Assembly: GCF_031127835.1 (NCBI RefSeq)
Contig: NZ_JARXHX010000017.1
Coordinates: 34,161-98,160, forward strand
From: Pelagicoccus sp. SDUM812002
Lineage (GTDB): Bacteria; Verrucomicrobiota; Verrucomicrobiia; Opitutales; Opitutaceae
DNA length: 64,000 nt
Direction: 5' to 3'
Shown: positions 1-9,101 of the stretch, piece by piece
Numbering within the stretch: the stretch's first letter is position 1
Layout: each line of letters starts with the position of its first letter
Position numbers and translations under genes: made by a program
The notes under the pieces: model-generated
The model's database searches: none
Told to the model about the DNA's origin: nothing
The model's input: only the letters and a program-made list of their open reading frames with translations

Positions 1-2
1 CC

Positions 3-251
3 GATTTCCGCGAGTTAACCAAGCTCACCGTGCTCGACGAAAAGGCCAACGCAGCCGCGCTTCTCGAACATGTGCGCACCGCGACCACTGATTGGATGAT
101 CGAATCAGCCGTGGGCGAAACCACTTTCATCTACGGGTCCAACCTCGAGGAGCTCCTCGAAAAGAAGATCGCCCTCATGGAGGGACGCGAAGAGGACGAG
201 CCCTTCGTCGACCCCGACTACATGTGGCGCGTGCCCGGAATTAACTGCTAA
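3..251 (+). CDS. C-terminal fragment of an unidentified protein
   Basis: An open frame enters from the left edge of the window and ends at a TAA at 249-251, giving about 82 residues of a C-terminus. The visible part is acidic, contains a helix-like stretch (SNLEELLEKKIALMEGREED) and ends in WRVPGINC. I do not recognise the family. It reads as a folded cytosolic enzyme C-terminus rather than a membrane or secreted protein. A GC-rich hairpin follows the stop. The gene lies upstream of a glycosidase-like gene on the same strand, so a role in sugar metabolism is possible but only guessed from context. Confidence 0.55.
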   Translation, partial: DFRELTKLTVLDEKANAAALLEHVRTATTDWMIESAVGETTFIYGSNLEELLEKKIALMEGREEDEPFVDPDYMWRVPGINC

Positions 252-272
252 GAATCAAATAAGTTATAAACT

Positions 273-301
273 CCGCCCCTTTGATACACTCGGAGGGGCG
301 G
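273..301 (+). terminator. GC-rich hairpin after the first gene
   Basis: An inverted repeat CCGCCCCT...AGGGGCGG (273-280 with 294-301, 13-nt loop) follows the first stop by about 20 bases. There is no clear T-run on the plus strand, so it is either a weak terminator or an mRNA-stabilising hairpin between the two genes. Confidence 0.4.
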
Positions 302-323
302 CTCCATTTAGGCCGCTCTTCGC

Positions 324-2756
324 ATGCTCCAATCCGCTAACCTACTCGATACCGCTGATCTAGATCCGCCCATGGGGGATCTCTTTTCCTTCCGAACGCT
401 CTCCGAGTGTCGCTCGGTCTGGACTGCCCCCAAAACGGGCGAAAGCGATGCCCCCGCGCAGCGCATCATCCACTGCCGCGCTTTCACCCCGACCGGTAGA
501 GCCACTGTCGAACGCATCGGCTTCCGCAACGCTCCTGGCTATCACAAATGCGGCAGCCATCAGGAGGACGACTGGATCGTCGATCTGCGTATCCTAACAT
601 TGGACACGCCTCACAGCGAGTGGAGAGAGCTCCACTACCTGCGCGACCTACCACAACAAGCGAACAAGGCGTTCAAGTGGGTCGATTTGGGCGAACTCAA
701 AACCTACGGACTCATTTTAGAAATCCGCCGTTGTGGTATCGACGACTGGTGGACGCCCTGGAATCTCGCCGCACAAGCCTTCGTAGTCGAAGGGAAGCTA
801 CACGATCCAATTGCCCCGCGCAACGAGGCGCTCATCGAAACTTCTAACATCGACCTTTCTGCACTACCCGAAGGCCTGCAAGCAATCCAGAGCAACGGCC
901 AAATCCGTTATAAGTCCGACACCCTCGAAATCGGCTTCTATCTCAGCCGTACCGGATTCTCCTACTTAGGCATCGACCAGACAGGTAAGAGCAAAACGGA
1001 TACCAACCTCCTACAAGTCGGCCCCGGCTCCTTCCACCAAGGAGCTATGCTTTCACCGCTTGGCGACATACCTGTGGCAGATCCCGCTGTCCGTTTCCGC
1101 TTCACTGGCACGGTTTCCGTCGAAGCGAACACCATCGTCTACCAACTGCACAACGAACGCTGCGGACAAAGCTATCGGCTTGAATGGACGGTTCTGCCCG
1201 AAAAGCTCCACTTAAAGATCAAACGCGAATCGCAACGCCCACAGCGAGCTTGGCACAGCGCTGCTTGGCGGATGAGCTTCCACGCCCCCGCCGCCGCCAG
1301 CCAAATCATCGCCCTCGTGGACACGTGCGGACAAACCGGTAGCTTTGAAAGCCCGGCCATCCTGCACGCACCTGCCAACGGAAGCCTAGCCATTTGTGCA
1401 GCAGGCAAAGCCAAAGCTCGCTTGGAGGTATTACGCCCTCGCGATCGGATTGAACTGGAGTTGAAGGCCGGTGAAGTCCCCTGCGAAGAAGGCGATTGGC
1501 TTTTGGAACCGGGTACCCATGAAGCGAGCTGGACTTTCGAAGTAACGCGTCCGGCCTTCGCCCTCTCGCCCGAAGCTCCCAAAGCCGCGCGTGCTGCCAT
1601 CGTGCAAGCCGGATTCACCGGTCTCAACTTTCGCCCCGATACCGCCACGCTCAGTAACAACGGAGCATCCATGCACTGTCCCATTTCCATGGATACGTGG
1701 GCATGCCAGTGCCTGAGCATGGGCGAGCTGCTGCCAGGCTTACGCAGCGAGGATCTGCTGCGCCTTTCCCTGGAGCGTTGGCTCACCGGTGGCCCGGGTT
1801 ACGCAGGCGGAAACCTCAAGCAAGAAGGATCCCTACACTCCGGAGAGGACGAATACCTCATGACCGGAACGGCCACGCTGCTCGGGCTCGCCGAATACTT
1901 GCACAAGGCAGCCACGCCCGCGTGGATCGAGCGCTTCAGCAAAGAAATCGAGCAAAAGATCCGCGAAATGCAGGTGCGCGACCTGGACGGCGATGGGCTG
2001 ATCGAAAGCCCCTTTCGCACCGGGACGTCCGGCTCTCGACAGTGGAGCACTTGCTGGTACGACGTGATCTCCTACGGCTGGAAGGACGCCTTCAGCAACG
2101 CCCTGCTCTACGAAGCTCTAAACCACCTCGCCCAAGCCTTGCCGGGATCAGTTCTGGCGCATTGGTGCGAGCCCGTCGAAACATGGAAGACCCAGATACA
2201 CGCGTCCTACTTCAACACGTTCTTCAACCTGGAAACCGGCTGGCTGGCCGGCTGGGTTTGCAAGGAAGGTAAACTCCATGATCACGCCTTTCTGGCAGCG
2301 AACGGAGCCGCCATCGCAGCCGGTCTCATAGAACTGGATACCGCAAAATCCATCCTGCAAAACTTACTCGCGGAAGCGAAAGCTGTAGGCATGCCGACCG
2401 CCCGCTTAGGTCTGCCGGGAAACTTGCGATCAATCCCCGACGAAGATCTCTCCGACATCATACAAGGCTACCCCTTCGGCTATTATCAGAACGGCGGCCG
2501 CACCCACGCCCAAGCTCGCCATTTCTTGCGCGGCCTCTACGCAGTCGGCCTCCGCCAGAAGGCAGACGTACTGCTCCAGGAACTCAGCCAAGGACTCGCG
2601 GCAGCGGAAGTCTTCGGGGGATGCAAGAGCGGTCTCGATTGGCGCTACTGGGACGATCGCCCCTGCGGCTACGAGGGCCTACTCACCGACCAGTTCGGAG
2701 TGATCGGCCTTATCCTCGAGCGCTATGGCTTACCAACCGAGACCAGCCAACCTTAG
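324..2756 (+). CDS. Six-hairpin glycosidase-like protein
   Basis: 810 residues with no signal peptide. The N-terminal half is beta-rich (roughly residues 1-420). The C-terminal half resembles an (alpha/alpha)6 six-hairpin glycosidase domain, with the sequence DLDGDGLIESPFRTGTSGSR followed by a WYDVISYGWKDAF stretch, as in glycogen-debranching and GBA2-like hydrolases. The exact GH family cannot be fixed by eye. The protein is probably cytosolic and acts on oligosaccharides after import. The gene ends 4 bp from the oppositely oriented ferritin-like gene, so the two converge. The first ATG gives the full N-terminal domain and was taken as the start; no Shine-Dalgarno sequence is visible. Confidence 0.72.
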   Translation: MLQSANLLDTADLDPPMGDLFSFRTLSECRSVWTAPKTGESDAPAQRIIHCRAFTPTGRATVERIGFRNAPGYHKCGSHQEDDWIVDLRILTLDTPHSEWRELHYLRDLPQQANKAFKWVDLGELKTYGLILEIRRCGIDDWWTPWNLAAQAFVVEGKLHDPIAPRNEALIETSNIDLSALPEGLQAIQSNGQIRYKSDTLEIGFYLSRTGFSYLGIDQTGKSKTDTNLLQVGPGSFHQGAMLSPLGDIPVADPAVRFRFTGTVSVEANTIVYQLHNERCGQSYRLEWTVLPEKLHLKIKRESQRPQRAWHSAAWRMSFHAPAAASQIIALVDTCGQTGSFESPAILHAPANGSLAICAAGKAKARLEVLRPRDRIELELKAGEVPCEEGDWLLEPGTHEASWTFEVTRPAFALSPEAPKAARAAIVQAGFTGLNFRPDTATLSNNGASMHCPISMDTWACQCLSMGELLPGLRSEDLLRLSLERWLTGGPGYAGGNLKQEGSLHSGEDEYLMTGTATLLGLAEYLHKAATPAWIERFSKEIEQKIREMQVRDLDGDGLIESPFRTGTSGSRQWSTCWYDVISYGWKDAFSNALLYEALNHLAQALPGSVLAHWCEPVETWKTQIHASYFNTFFNLETGWLAGWVCKEGKLHDHAFLAANGAAIAAGLIELDTAKSILQNLLAEAKAVGMPTARLGLPGNLRSIPDEDLSDIIQGYPFGYYQNGGRTHAQARHFLRGLYAVGLRQKADVLLQELSQGLAAAEVFGGCKSGLDWRYWDDRPCGYEGLLTDQFGVIGLILERYGLPTETSQP

Positions 2757-2759
2757 TTT

Positions 2760-3956
2760 CTAAAACGGAGCGTCGATAGTGGAGACGGGCTTGCCCCTAA
2801 CCGTGCTGAGGTGGGCTTTCACCTCTTCGACGATATCATCGAGATCACGATGATCATCATCTAAAAGAAAGTCCGTCCAGCGGCTTCCATAGCGGACGTG
2901 ATTGATCTCGTCCGACCAATCCTGATCGGCAAAAAGCTGGCTGCGGATATCCCCTACTTTCTCGTAGTCCTTCACACGTTTCCCTTTGCGTGGCATGAAG
3001 TAGGCCTCAAGACCACGCGTCAGGTAAGCGATGCGATGAAGCAAAGGCAGCCCTTGCGATTCGTCGAAGAGCACAGGGTTCACGCGATCGGGTTCGCAAC
3101 CGAGTTCGCGGAGGCGAATGCAACCAAACTCGCTGTGCCGGGCCTCATCCCAAAAATGACGGCTAAAGTCTGCTGACATTTCCCACGGATAGTCGCTATC
3201 GGCCGCGTCATAGAGAATACTCGCCAAGAGGGCCGCCGCATAAAACTCGTTAAAGAAAACCTTAAACTGCTCAATTGTTGCTTGCCCGGCGTCCATCTTT
3301 TCTCGCTCTTCGTAGGAGCAAAGCGGACCGACCGTTATCCTGGAGTCAAAATGGATTCGCTCAGGACGAACGAAAGGTTGGTAGTTGGTAATCGTATACG
3401 GCTCGCCATGCGGCAACTCGCCGTGCAAGCCTCCCATCGATTCTATGAGAGCCTTAATTTCCTTGGCCCATTCGTTATTCTCTACATCCAAACCGAGGCT
3501 CAGGAACCATGCTTGCTGATCCTCCAAGTCTTTTAACACACGCCGGAGTAGCCGAATCTCGTTCGCGTTTGCAGAACGATCAAACTCCTTGAGGTCAGCT
3601 TTAATCGATTTGATAACCTCTGCCTGTAAGACTCCGTAGTATCCAGCGAAAAAATCAGTATCGGCCGGAGCGAGCATAACGATATCACACAATTCCCGCA
3701 GCCGCGGTTGGATGTTCGCGTTCGGGTTACCGCCCCGCATCTCACCTAGGCGATTGCGAATCCATGTCACGTGTTCGGAATTGTCGTAAAGGTGGTAAGA
3801 CAAGGCATATTTGTGTTCAAAGTCACCTATACGCAGAAACCATCCGGACAAGGTCTTGATTGATCGACGGGCGATCCAACCATAGTTACGAAGCCGCTGA
3901 GCTGCATTAGAAATCCCGAAGCCACGAGCCTCGTCCTTATCATATTTTTCGGTCAT
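2760..3956 (-). CDS. Ferritin-like diiron protein (DUF455/MiaE-like)
   Basis: 398 residues from the ATG at 3956 (MTEKYDKDEARG). The frame stays open to an ATG at 3989, but the extra residues MVFGDCRDRYI look non-coding and the putative -10 fits the shorter start better. Ferritin-like metal-ligand motifs are visible in the second half: a helix with FFNEFYAAALL, then HFWDEARHSEFG (ExxH) and DWSDEINHVRYG (a second ExxH). This suggests a diiron four-helix protein of the DUF455 type, which are oxidase- or hydroxylase-like proteins of mostly unknown substrate. The gene stands alone, converging with the glycosidase gene. A perfect LacI-type palindrome sits just upstream of its likely promoter. Confidence 0.65.
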   Translation of the reverse strand: MTEKYDKDEARGFGISNAAQRLRNYGWIARRSIKTLSGWFLRIGDFEHKYALSYHLYDNSEHVTWIRNRLGEMRGGNPNANIQPRLRELCDIVMLAPADTDFFAGYYGVLQAEVIKSIKADLKEFDRSANANEIRLLRRVLKDLEDQQAWFLSLGLDVENNEWAKEIKALIESMGGLHGELPHGEPYTITNYQPFVRPERIHFDSRITVGPLCSYEEREKMDAGQATIEQFKVFFNEFYAAALLASILYDAADSDYPWEMSADFSRHFWDEARHSEFGCIRLRELGCEPDRVNPVLFDESQGLPLLHRIAYLTRGLEAYFMPRKGKRVKDYEKVGDIRSQLFADQDWSDEINHVRYGSRWTDFLLDDDHRDLDDIVEEVKAHLSTVRGKPVSTIDAPF

Positions 3957-4002
3957 AATATATCTATCTCTACAATCCCCAAAAACCAATCTTCAATCCG
4001 GT

Positions 4003-4042
4003 TAGTATACGGACTATAATACATCTATGTAATCGATTACAT
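4003..4042 (-). promoter_or_regulatory. LacI-type operator and -10 region for the ferritin-like gene
   Basis: A perfect 16-bp palindrome ATGTAATCGATTACAT (4027-4042) has the central CG and TGTAA half-sites known for LacI/CcpA-family operators. On the minus strand it lies 5 bp upstream of TATTAT (4016-4021), about 60 bp before the ATG at 3956, where a repressor would block polymerase. A second -10-like TATACT (4003-4008) lies closer to the gene. The regulator is unknown; the LacI gene at 9102 is one candidate. Confidence 0.6.
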
Positions 4043-4050
4043 ACCACACA

Positions 4051-4078
4051 AAAGAGGCCCCCCACATGAGGGCCTCTT
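4051..4078 (-). terminator. Rho-independent terminator of TonB receptor 1
   Basis: The stem AAGAGGCCC/GGGCCTCTT with a 9-nt loop is followed on the minus strand by TTTTGTG. It lies about 40 bases after the receptor stop at 4116 and separates it from the ferritin-like gene. Confidence 0.8.
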
Positions 4079-4115
4079 CGCTAGAACAAAATAACTAATT
4101 TAACTAGTATCAAAT

Positions 4116-7100
4116 TTACCATTCGTACGTTGCCGAAAGAGTCGTGAGGCGACCTCTCAAGAAACGGTAAGTCATGCTACCATCTGGGTTAGCATAGGTT
4201 GGCACGAGATCGTCATTGTCGAATAGGTCCTTGATGTTCAACTGGACAGAAAAACTCCTGTCATTGTTAAGAACGTATTCAGAACGGAAGAACAGATCGA
4301 CGTAGTCTTGCGAACCGGCGTAGAATGGCTTTGATGTGTCGAATGCCATGTCACCGAATTCATTTTCGGAAACCCCAAAACCAATACCAGCTTCGTCTTC
4401 CCAACGATAGCCACCACCAAGGGTAAACCTACCGAGGAAGTCAGGGATGGAACCACTGTCACGATCGAAGGCGTAACTTGTGTTGAAGTTAAACCTCCAC
4501 TCTCTTTGCTCGATAGAGGGAATACCTTCTTGAGTAAGAGCCTTTGCAACGGGCGTGAGGATCGATTCTTGAGCTAATTGCGCGAGCGTTTTAGTACTAA
4601 GATCGTCGATGTAAAAGTTCTGCGCGAACGAGCTATCAACCCAATTTGGCTTTACGAAGTCTGCAGCGTAATTTCGTAGGACTGGATAGATGTTCGATAG
4701 AACAGTCTGCTGCTTGGCCACACCGATCATGTTCGTCCAACGCGGATTCGGATTAATAGCGAGCTCTAGCTCGTAACCCTTGGCCGTGTAGTCTTGAGTG
4801 CCGTTATCGTTCGAGTTGCGATCCATCGACGCCGTGAACGCTGTCCAATTCGGAGAGAACCCATTCATATCGAGAACGCCTTGTGGAGGAAGTACCGCTT
4901 GAGCATCAGCTGCCGTGAAACCTTGAGCTATGTTATCCGGATTATCGAGCTGCTCTACGAGGTTTCTAAGAATTCCCTCGCTTGAGGAAACGCCACCTGC
5001 ATCGAAGCTATTATTTAGGATGCCTGTCTCATATTTATTCAAACGGACAGAGACCTTGCCATCGAAGCCAGAAAAGATGACACCCATTTCTTCGGTCGAT
5101 CCAGTAACCGGGTCAATCTGCTCGTTGTAGATATTCACACGACCACTACTTGGCTGGAAGTTGTCAGACTCGGTCATGTAGAAAGAGAGGTTTGGCACGT
5201 CGCCACCGAGAAGTTCACGTAGGTGGAGCGTGGCGCTCCATGAGGTAGTGTCCTCGTCAGCGTCTTCTGTCAGATTCTCGGCAAGAGGACCCGCAACGAA
5301 GGTTGGATCGTAGACCCTGTCTCCGTCTGAAGTAATGCCCACTCCTCCTGGAGCGCTGATCGACTCACTGCTCAATTTATCATTACGCCAGGTTCCCATC
5401 AAGACGAGCGCATTGTCCCATAGGTACTGCTGTGCAACTACCACCTTCGAATCCAGCGTTTCTAAACCTTTACCAGCGTAGAAAGATGCTGGGTAGTTGT
5501 TACCGTCATCCAAGGTGTAGGTTCTAGCGTCAAAATCGACGAAGGCTCCAGCTTTTTGAGACCAAGAAGTCCATGTACCAGAATAAGGGCGATCGCGCTC
5601 CTGCCCGAAGGGTACGGCACCGATGTTGGCACCCTTCAAATCGTCGAGCGAGGTGATGCCGAGGTAATCGATGTTTGTATTGTGCGGCAGTGCGAAGATG
5701 CTACCAGTACGAATGGTAGCCGAACTCAAGGCAGTATCGCCTTGGATCGCCGCCATGACTGAGGCTGGATCTATTTTGTAGCGACCATAAGACTCAGAGT
5801 CGCGTAGCTCTCGCTCTTGCAGCACTCCGGTTACCTTTAGTCGGCCAAGGAGACGGGAAACCAGCCCTTCGTCCATGAAGTCTTCAAAGCGGATTTCGCC
5901 GTAACCAGTTAAACGAGTTGAATCGCGATCAGCTGACAGGTTGTTACCTTGCCACCAGCCGCCAATAACCGGCTTGCCAAAATGCGGATTCGGCACTAAC
6001 GCTCCGCCCGGAGTGCCGTCCACCGTATCGAGCAGGTACATATTAGGATCTATATAAATCGTGCGTTGGCTCAATCCTTGAAGAGGGTTCGACGACTTTG
6101 AGAATTGCTCCTGCTTGAACATCGCCAGTTCGAATCCAAGTTGATGGTCAAACCAAGACCCCTCAATCGAGCCTTCCAATATTCTCCAATCGGAATCCTG
6201 AGAGTGTGCCCCACCGGTGTAGAGGTGTTTTCTGTAATCGAAGATACTCGTATCGGTAATCTGAGTGGCGACATTTCCAGCAACATAGAAGTTAGAAGTG
6301 CCAGCTTCCACAGGAGTACCATCAGGATAATACCCCGTTGTACGAATGATGTTTTCGCGAGTACGTGGCTGGAAGAGCATCATCTCTCCCGTAACCGTGC
6401 CGCCGGGTGCTCCCCGGTTCGCTCGCACGAAGGTATTGCCTCCAAAGAATGGCGCTGGATTCGTCGTATCGAAATAGCTTACGAAGCCGCTGGATGAACC
6501 GGGGCCAGCTAAATCCAAGAACCCGTTGTTGGGAACGCCTGGTACGAAGTCCCCAGTGCCGCGCCATAAATCGGAGCCGTCAGCACCACCCGTGGAGATC
6601 GGCTTGCCCATCTCGATCCACGGAGTGATACCGTCATTTGGAGGTGTTGGGTCAGGATTTGCACCATGACGTGCGCCAGACTCAATGCTGCCATAAGCGC
6701 GGAAGTGATCGTTGATCTTCCAAGCTAATGACAAATAAATTCGCTCGTCTTCGAGAAACGCTTCTTGCTGTTCGTACTTCCGATCCTCGACAAGACCTGC
6801 TACCCGAATAGCGAGCTTGTCCTGAATGATCACCTGATTGTGACGGAAGGACGCTCTCTGAGTACCGTGTTCGTCAGTCTCGAGACGAACACGACCAAAA
6901 TTTTCGTTCAAGCCCGCTCGCAATGTCGTATTGTTAACGATGCCACCTGGACTACCGATACCAAAAAGAGCCGAATTCGCCCCTCGTTGCACTTCGATTC
7001 GCTCGGTGTTATAAGTGTCGAACGGTACCTCGGTGTTAAAATAGTTACGCGTCAGATCAGCCGACGCGAGGCCACGGACACGAGTGTTTCCGCCTTGCGG

Positions 7101-7466
7101 CCGGTCGGTTTCCCCTTCAGGAATCTGATTGCCTGCAGAGGACTGGTAGCCAGAAAAGTTACCGCCAAGCCCAGAGACTTCAGTATTAGGAGTGAACAAG
7201 AGCGCGTCGCCAATCGTGTTCGACCCCGTATCATCCAGAAAAGCTTCGTTAAGAATAGAAACCGAAGCCGCGATGTCACGCATGTTAGTGCTCAAACGAG
7301 TTCCGGCGAGCGAGGAGGTTGATAGGTATCCGACATCCTGCGATCCATCTACCTCGAAAGGCGATAGCTCGAATATATCCTCGTCATCCGAGGCAGCGTC
7401 TTGGGCATTCAATCCCGAGAGCGCAAATACGCTGCACAAGGGCAGCGACAATCTTAGTAGTTTCAT
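4116..7466 (-). CDS. TonB-dependent outer-membrane receptor 1
   Basis: 1116 residues. An N-terminal signal peptide (MKLLRLSLPLCSVFALSGLNA) is followed by the acidic stretch and ELSPFEV motif characteristic of Opitutia receptors, then a plug domain (about residues 50-190, with QRGANSALFGIGSPGGIVN). The rest is a long beta-barrel ending in LNIKDLFDNDD and the terminal aromatic YEW. It would import oligosaccharides or other large ligands across the outer membrane with TonB-ExbBD, none of which is encoded here. It is divergent from the Gfo/Idh gene at 7920, and inverted repeats between the two suggest shared control. A hairpin terminator follows. The substrate is unknown. Confidence 0.95.
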   Translation of the reverse strand: MKLLRLSLPLCSVFALSGLNAQDAASDDEDIFELSPFEVDGSQDVGYLSTSSLAGTRLSTNMRDIAASVSILNEAFLDDTGSNTIGDALLFTPNTEVSGLGGNFSGYQSSAGNQIPEGETDRPQGGNTRVRGLASADLTRNYFNTEVPFDTYNTERIEVQRGANSALFGIGSPGGIVNNTTLRAGLNENFGRVRLETDEHGTQRASFRHNQVIIQDKLAIRVAGLVEDRKYEQQEAFLEDERIYLSLAWKINDHFRAYGSIESGARHGANPDPTPPNDGITPWIEMGKPISTGGADGSDLWRGTGDFVPGVPNNGFLDLAGPGSSSGFVSYFDTTNPAPFFGGNTFVRANRGAPGGTVTGEMMLFQPRTRENIIRTTGYYPDGTPVEAGTSNFYVAGNVATQITDTSIFDYRKHLYTGGAHSQDSDWRILEGSIEGSWFDHQLGFELAMFKQEQFSKSSNPLQGLSQRTIYIDPNMYLLDTVDGTPGGALVPNPHFGKPVIGGWWQGNNLSADRDSTRLTGYGEIRFEDFMDEGLVSRLLGRLKVTGVLQERELRDSESYGRYKIDPASVMAAIQGDTALSSATIRTGSIFALPHNTNIDYLGITSLDDLKGANIGAVPFGQERDRPYSGTWTSWSQKAGAFVDFDARTYTLDDGNNYPASFYAGKGLETLDSKVVVAQQYLWDNALVLMGTWRNDKLSSESISAPGGVGITSDGDRVYDPTFVAGPLAENLTEDADEDTTSWSATLHLRELLGGDVPNLSFYMTESDNFQPSSGRVNIYNEQIDPVTGSTEEMGVIFSGFDGKVSVRLNKYETGILNNSFDAGGVSSSEGILRNLVEQLDNPDNIAQGFTAADAQAVLPPQGVLDMNGFSPNWTAFTASMDRNSNDNGTQDYTAKGYELELAINPNPRWTNMIGVAKQQTVLSNIYPVLRNYAADFVKPNWVDSSFAQNFYIDDLSTKTLAQLAQESILTPVAKALTQEGIPSIEQREWRFNFNTSYAFDRDSGSIPDFLGRFTLGGGYRWEDEAGIGFGVSENEFGDMAFDTSKPFYAGSQDYVDLFFRSEYVLNNDRSFSVQLNIKDLFDNDDLVPTYANPDGSMTYRFLRGRLTTLSATYEW

Positions 7467-7686
7467 AAGGCGTTTTTTAGAGGTGTTGGTAGGGGTTTAG
7501 GCAGCCACTAAGCGTATCCTGAGAGCGAGTCTGGTAAATCAAAAGGGACAGTTGCCATGAAGGTGAATGCCCACTTTCTTCGGTAATAAATGTTGGTCCA
7601 TGGTGATGGATTGCTCGCTTCCAACGAAACAAAGAGTGTCTGACCGTACCAAAAGCTATCCCATTCGCATCATTTTCATCTACCCA

Positions 7687-7715
7687 TTTACTGTTTTACA
7701 GTAATCCGTAAACCG
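7687..7715. promoter_or_regulatory. Composite TTTAC-N-GTAAA-type inverted repeat
   Basis: TTACTGTTTTACAGTAA (7688-7704) is a 17-bp inverted repeat with a 3-base centre. It contains two overlapping versions of the TTTAC-N-GTAAA core seen elsewhere in this region, and is followed by an isolated half-site GTAAACCGC (7707-7715). It lies about 220 bp upstream of both TonB receptor 1 and the 7920 gene. The rest of the 453-bp intergenic stretch 7467-7919 holds a further palindrome at 7828 and nothing else I can identify. Confidence 0.5.
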
Positions 7716-7827
7716 CAACGCCGCCCTCACGAATGACTCCGTCTTATAATGAGGAGTAGCCCAACCTGCAGCCGTCGAAACTGTCCGGATAACAAGCTGA
7801 ACGCCGACTCGACGCAGCCGCTCAAGC

Positions 7828-7846
7828 GCGCTTTACTGTAAAGCGC
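7828..7846. promoter_or_regulatory. Perfect 19-bp operator-like palindrome
   Basis: GCGCTTTACTGTAAAGCGC is a perfect inverted repeat around one central base, 74 bp upstream of the GTG start at 7920. It closely matches the repeat at 19408-19426 upstream of the SSS symporter gene, which suggests a common DNA-binding protein. No T-run follows, so a terminator is unlikely. Confidence 0.6.
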
Positions 7847-7919
7847 CCACAGCTTTCTCAAAACGATCCAACTTGACGCAACCTGCAAACCTACCTCGAG
7901 AGACCTACCAAACCACCAA

Positions 7920-8945
7920 GTGAGCAAAGCATCATTACCGATCAAAACGGCAATCATCGGATTTGGGCAAAGCGGAGAGCTCTCCCACGCTTACGGAATC
8001 CTAGCCAATCCCGAGTTCGAAATCGTCGCCACCTGCGACCTCTCGCAGACACGCCGAGAATACGCATCGCAGATGCTGGGTTGCCCCAGCTATTGCGACC
8101 ATCACGAACTTCTTAAATCTCGTGACGATATCGAACTCGCCGCCATCGTAACCCGTTCAGACACGCACTGCGAGGTCGCCTGCGCACTATTGGCAGCTGG
8201 TATCAATGTGCTCATCACGAAACCTTGGGCCCTAGACCAAGCGGAGGCTGCCCAATTGATCCGCGCCAAGGAAAAAAGCGGCAAACAGATATTTCCTTGG
8301 ATACCCATGTACTGGTCTCCCGAATACAACGAAATCAAACGGCTGATTGAACAGGACTCGATCGGGCGCATCTTCACCATTCGTCGCTACATTGCCCAAT
8401 TCAGCAAACGCTCGGACTGGCAAACCGAGCTCAAGTACGGAGGTGGCTACCTCAACAACTGGGGTGCCCACATCGTACAACCCTTGCTCGGTCTCGCGAA
8501 CAGCCTCGTCCAAAGACTCTCAGGCCACCTCCAGCAAGTCATAAACGGCGGCGACGGAGACGACAACTTCCTGGCGGTGATGGAATTCGAAAATGGCATA
8601 CGCGGAATCGCTGAATATGCCCAAGCCATCGAAGGCTTACCCTCCTTCCTCGTTCAAGGCACCCACGGGACGATCGTCTCCGATGGTGAAAAGATAACGC
8701 TGCTACAAAAGGATCCCGCGTCGCCGGACGTCGGTAAACGCAGCGAGCTCCCTATCGTCGGAAAGCGCTTCGGAGACGAAGCCCACATCTACCGCGATGT
8801 CGCCAAGACGCTACGCGACGCCGCCCCTTTTCCCGCATCGGTGGAAGACGCCTACTACGGCACCGTAGTGCTCGACGCCATACGAGAGTCGCAGGTCAAA
8901 AGCGCATTCGTATCCAATTTACTGCCACTCGCTCCCTCCCTTTGA
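7920..8945 (+). CDS. Gfo/Idh/MocA family NAD(P)-dependent oxidoreductase
   Basis: 341 residues from a GTG start. The N-terminal Rossmann motif GFGQSGE (residues 15-21) is followed by the family's substrate-binding region, where the usual EKP is TKP (TKPWALDQ). GGGYLNNWGAHIVQPLLGL is the C-terminal-domain motif that carries the catalytic Asp/His in relatives. Members oxidise or reduce sugars, inositols and their derivatives, so the likely role is cytosolic conversion of an imported sugar. It is divergent from TonB receptor 1, with operator-like repeats between them, and is followed after 156 bp by a LacI gene. TKP in place of EKP is a minor deviation. Confidence 0.88.
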   Translation: MSKASLPIKTAIIGFGQSGELSHAYGILANPEFEIVATCDLSQTRREYASQMLGCPSYCDHHELLKSRDDIELAAIVTRSDTHCEVACALLAAGINVLITKPWALDQAEAAQLIRAKEKSGKQIFPWIPMYWSPEYNEIKRLIEQDSIGRIFTIRRYIAQFSKRSDWQTELKYGGGYLNNWGAHIVQPLLGLANSLVQRLSGHLQQVINGGDGDDNFLAVMEFENGIRGIAEYAQAIEGLPSFLVQGTHGTIVSDGEKITLLQKDPASPDVGKRSELPIVGKRFGDEAHIYRDVAKTLRDAAPFPASVEDAYYGTVVLDAIRESQVKSAFVSNLLPLAPSL

Positions 8946-9101
8946 ACGTTCCACATTACTATGGCTTCTTCAGCAAACTCAGTACCCCAAATACGCCCTA
9001 GGATAAAGATCTGAATCACCCTAGACATCAAATACGCTGACCCAAATTCTACAAATAAGATCGATCAAACACACCCCACAAACGAGCCCCCCCCAAGAAC
9101 T

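Noticed and set aside
7745..7750. TATAAT hexamer as promoter of the 7920 gene
   Set aside because: It lies about 170 bp upstream with no -35 match, so it may be chance.
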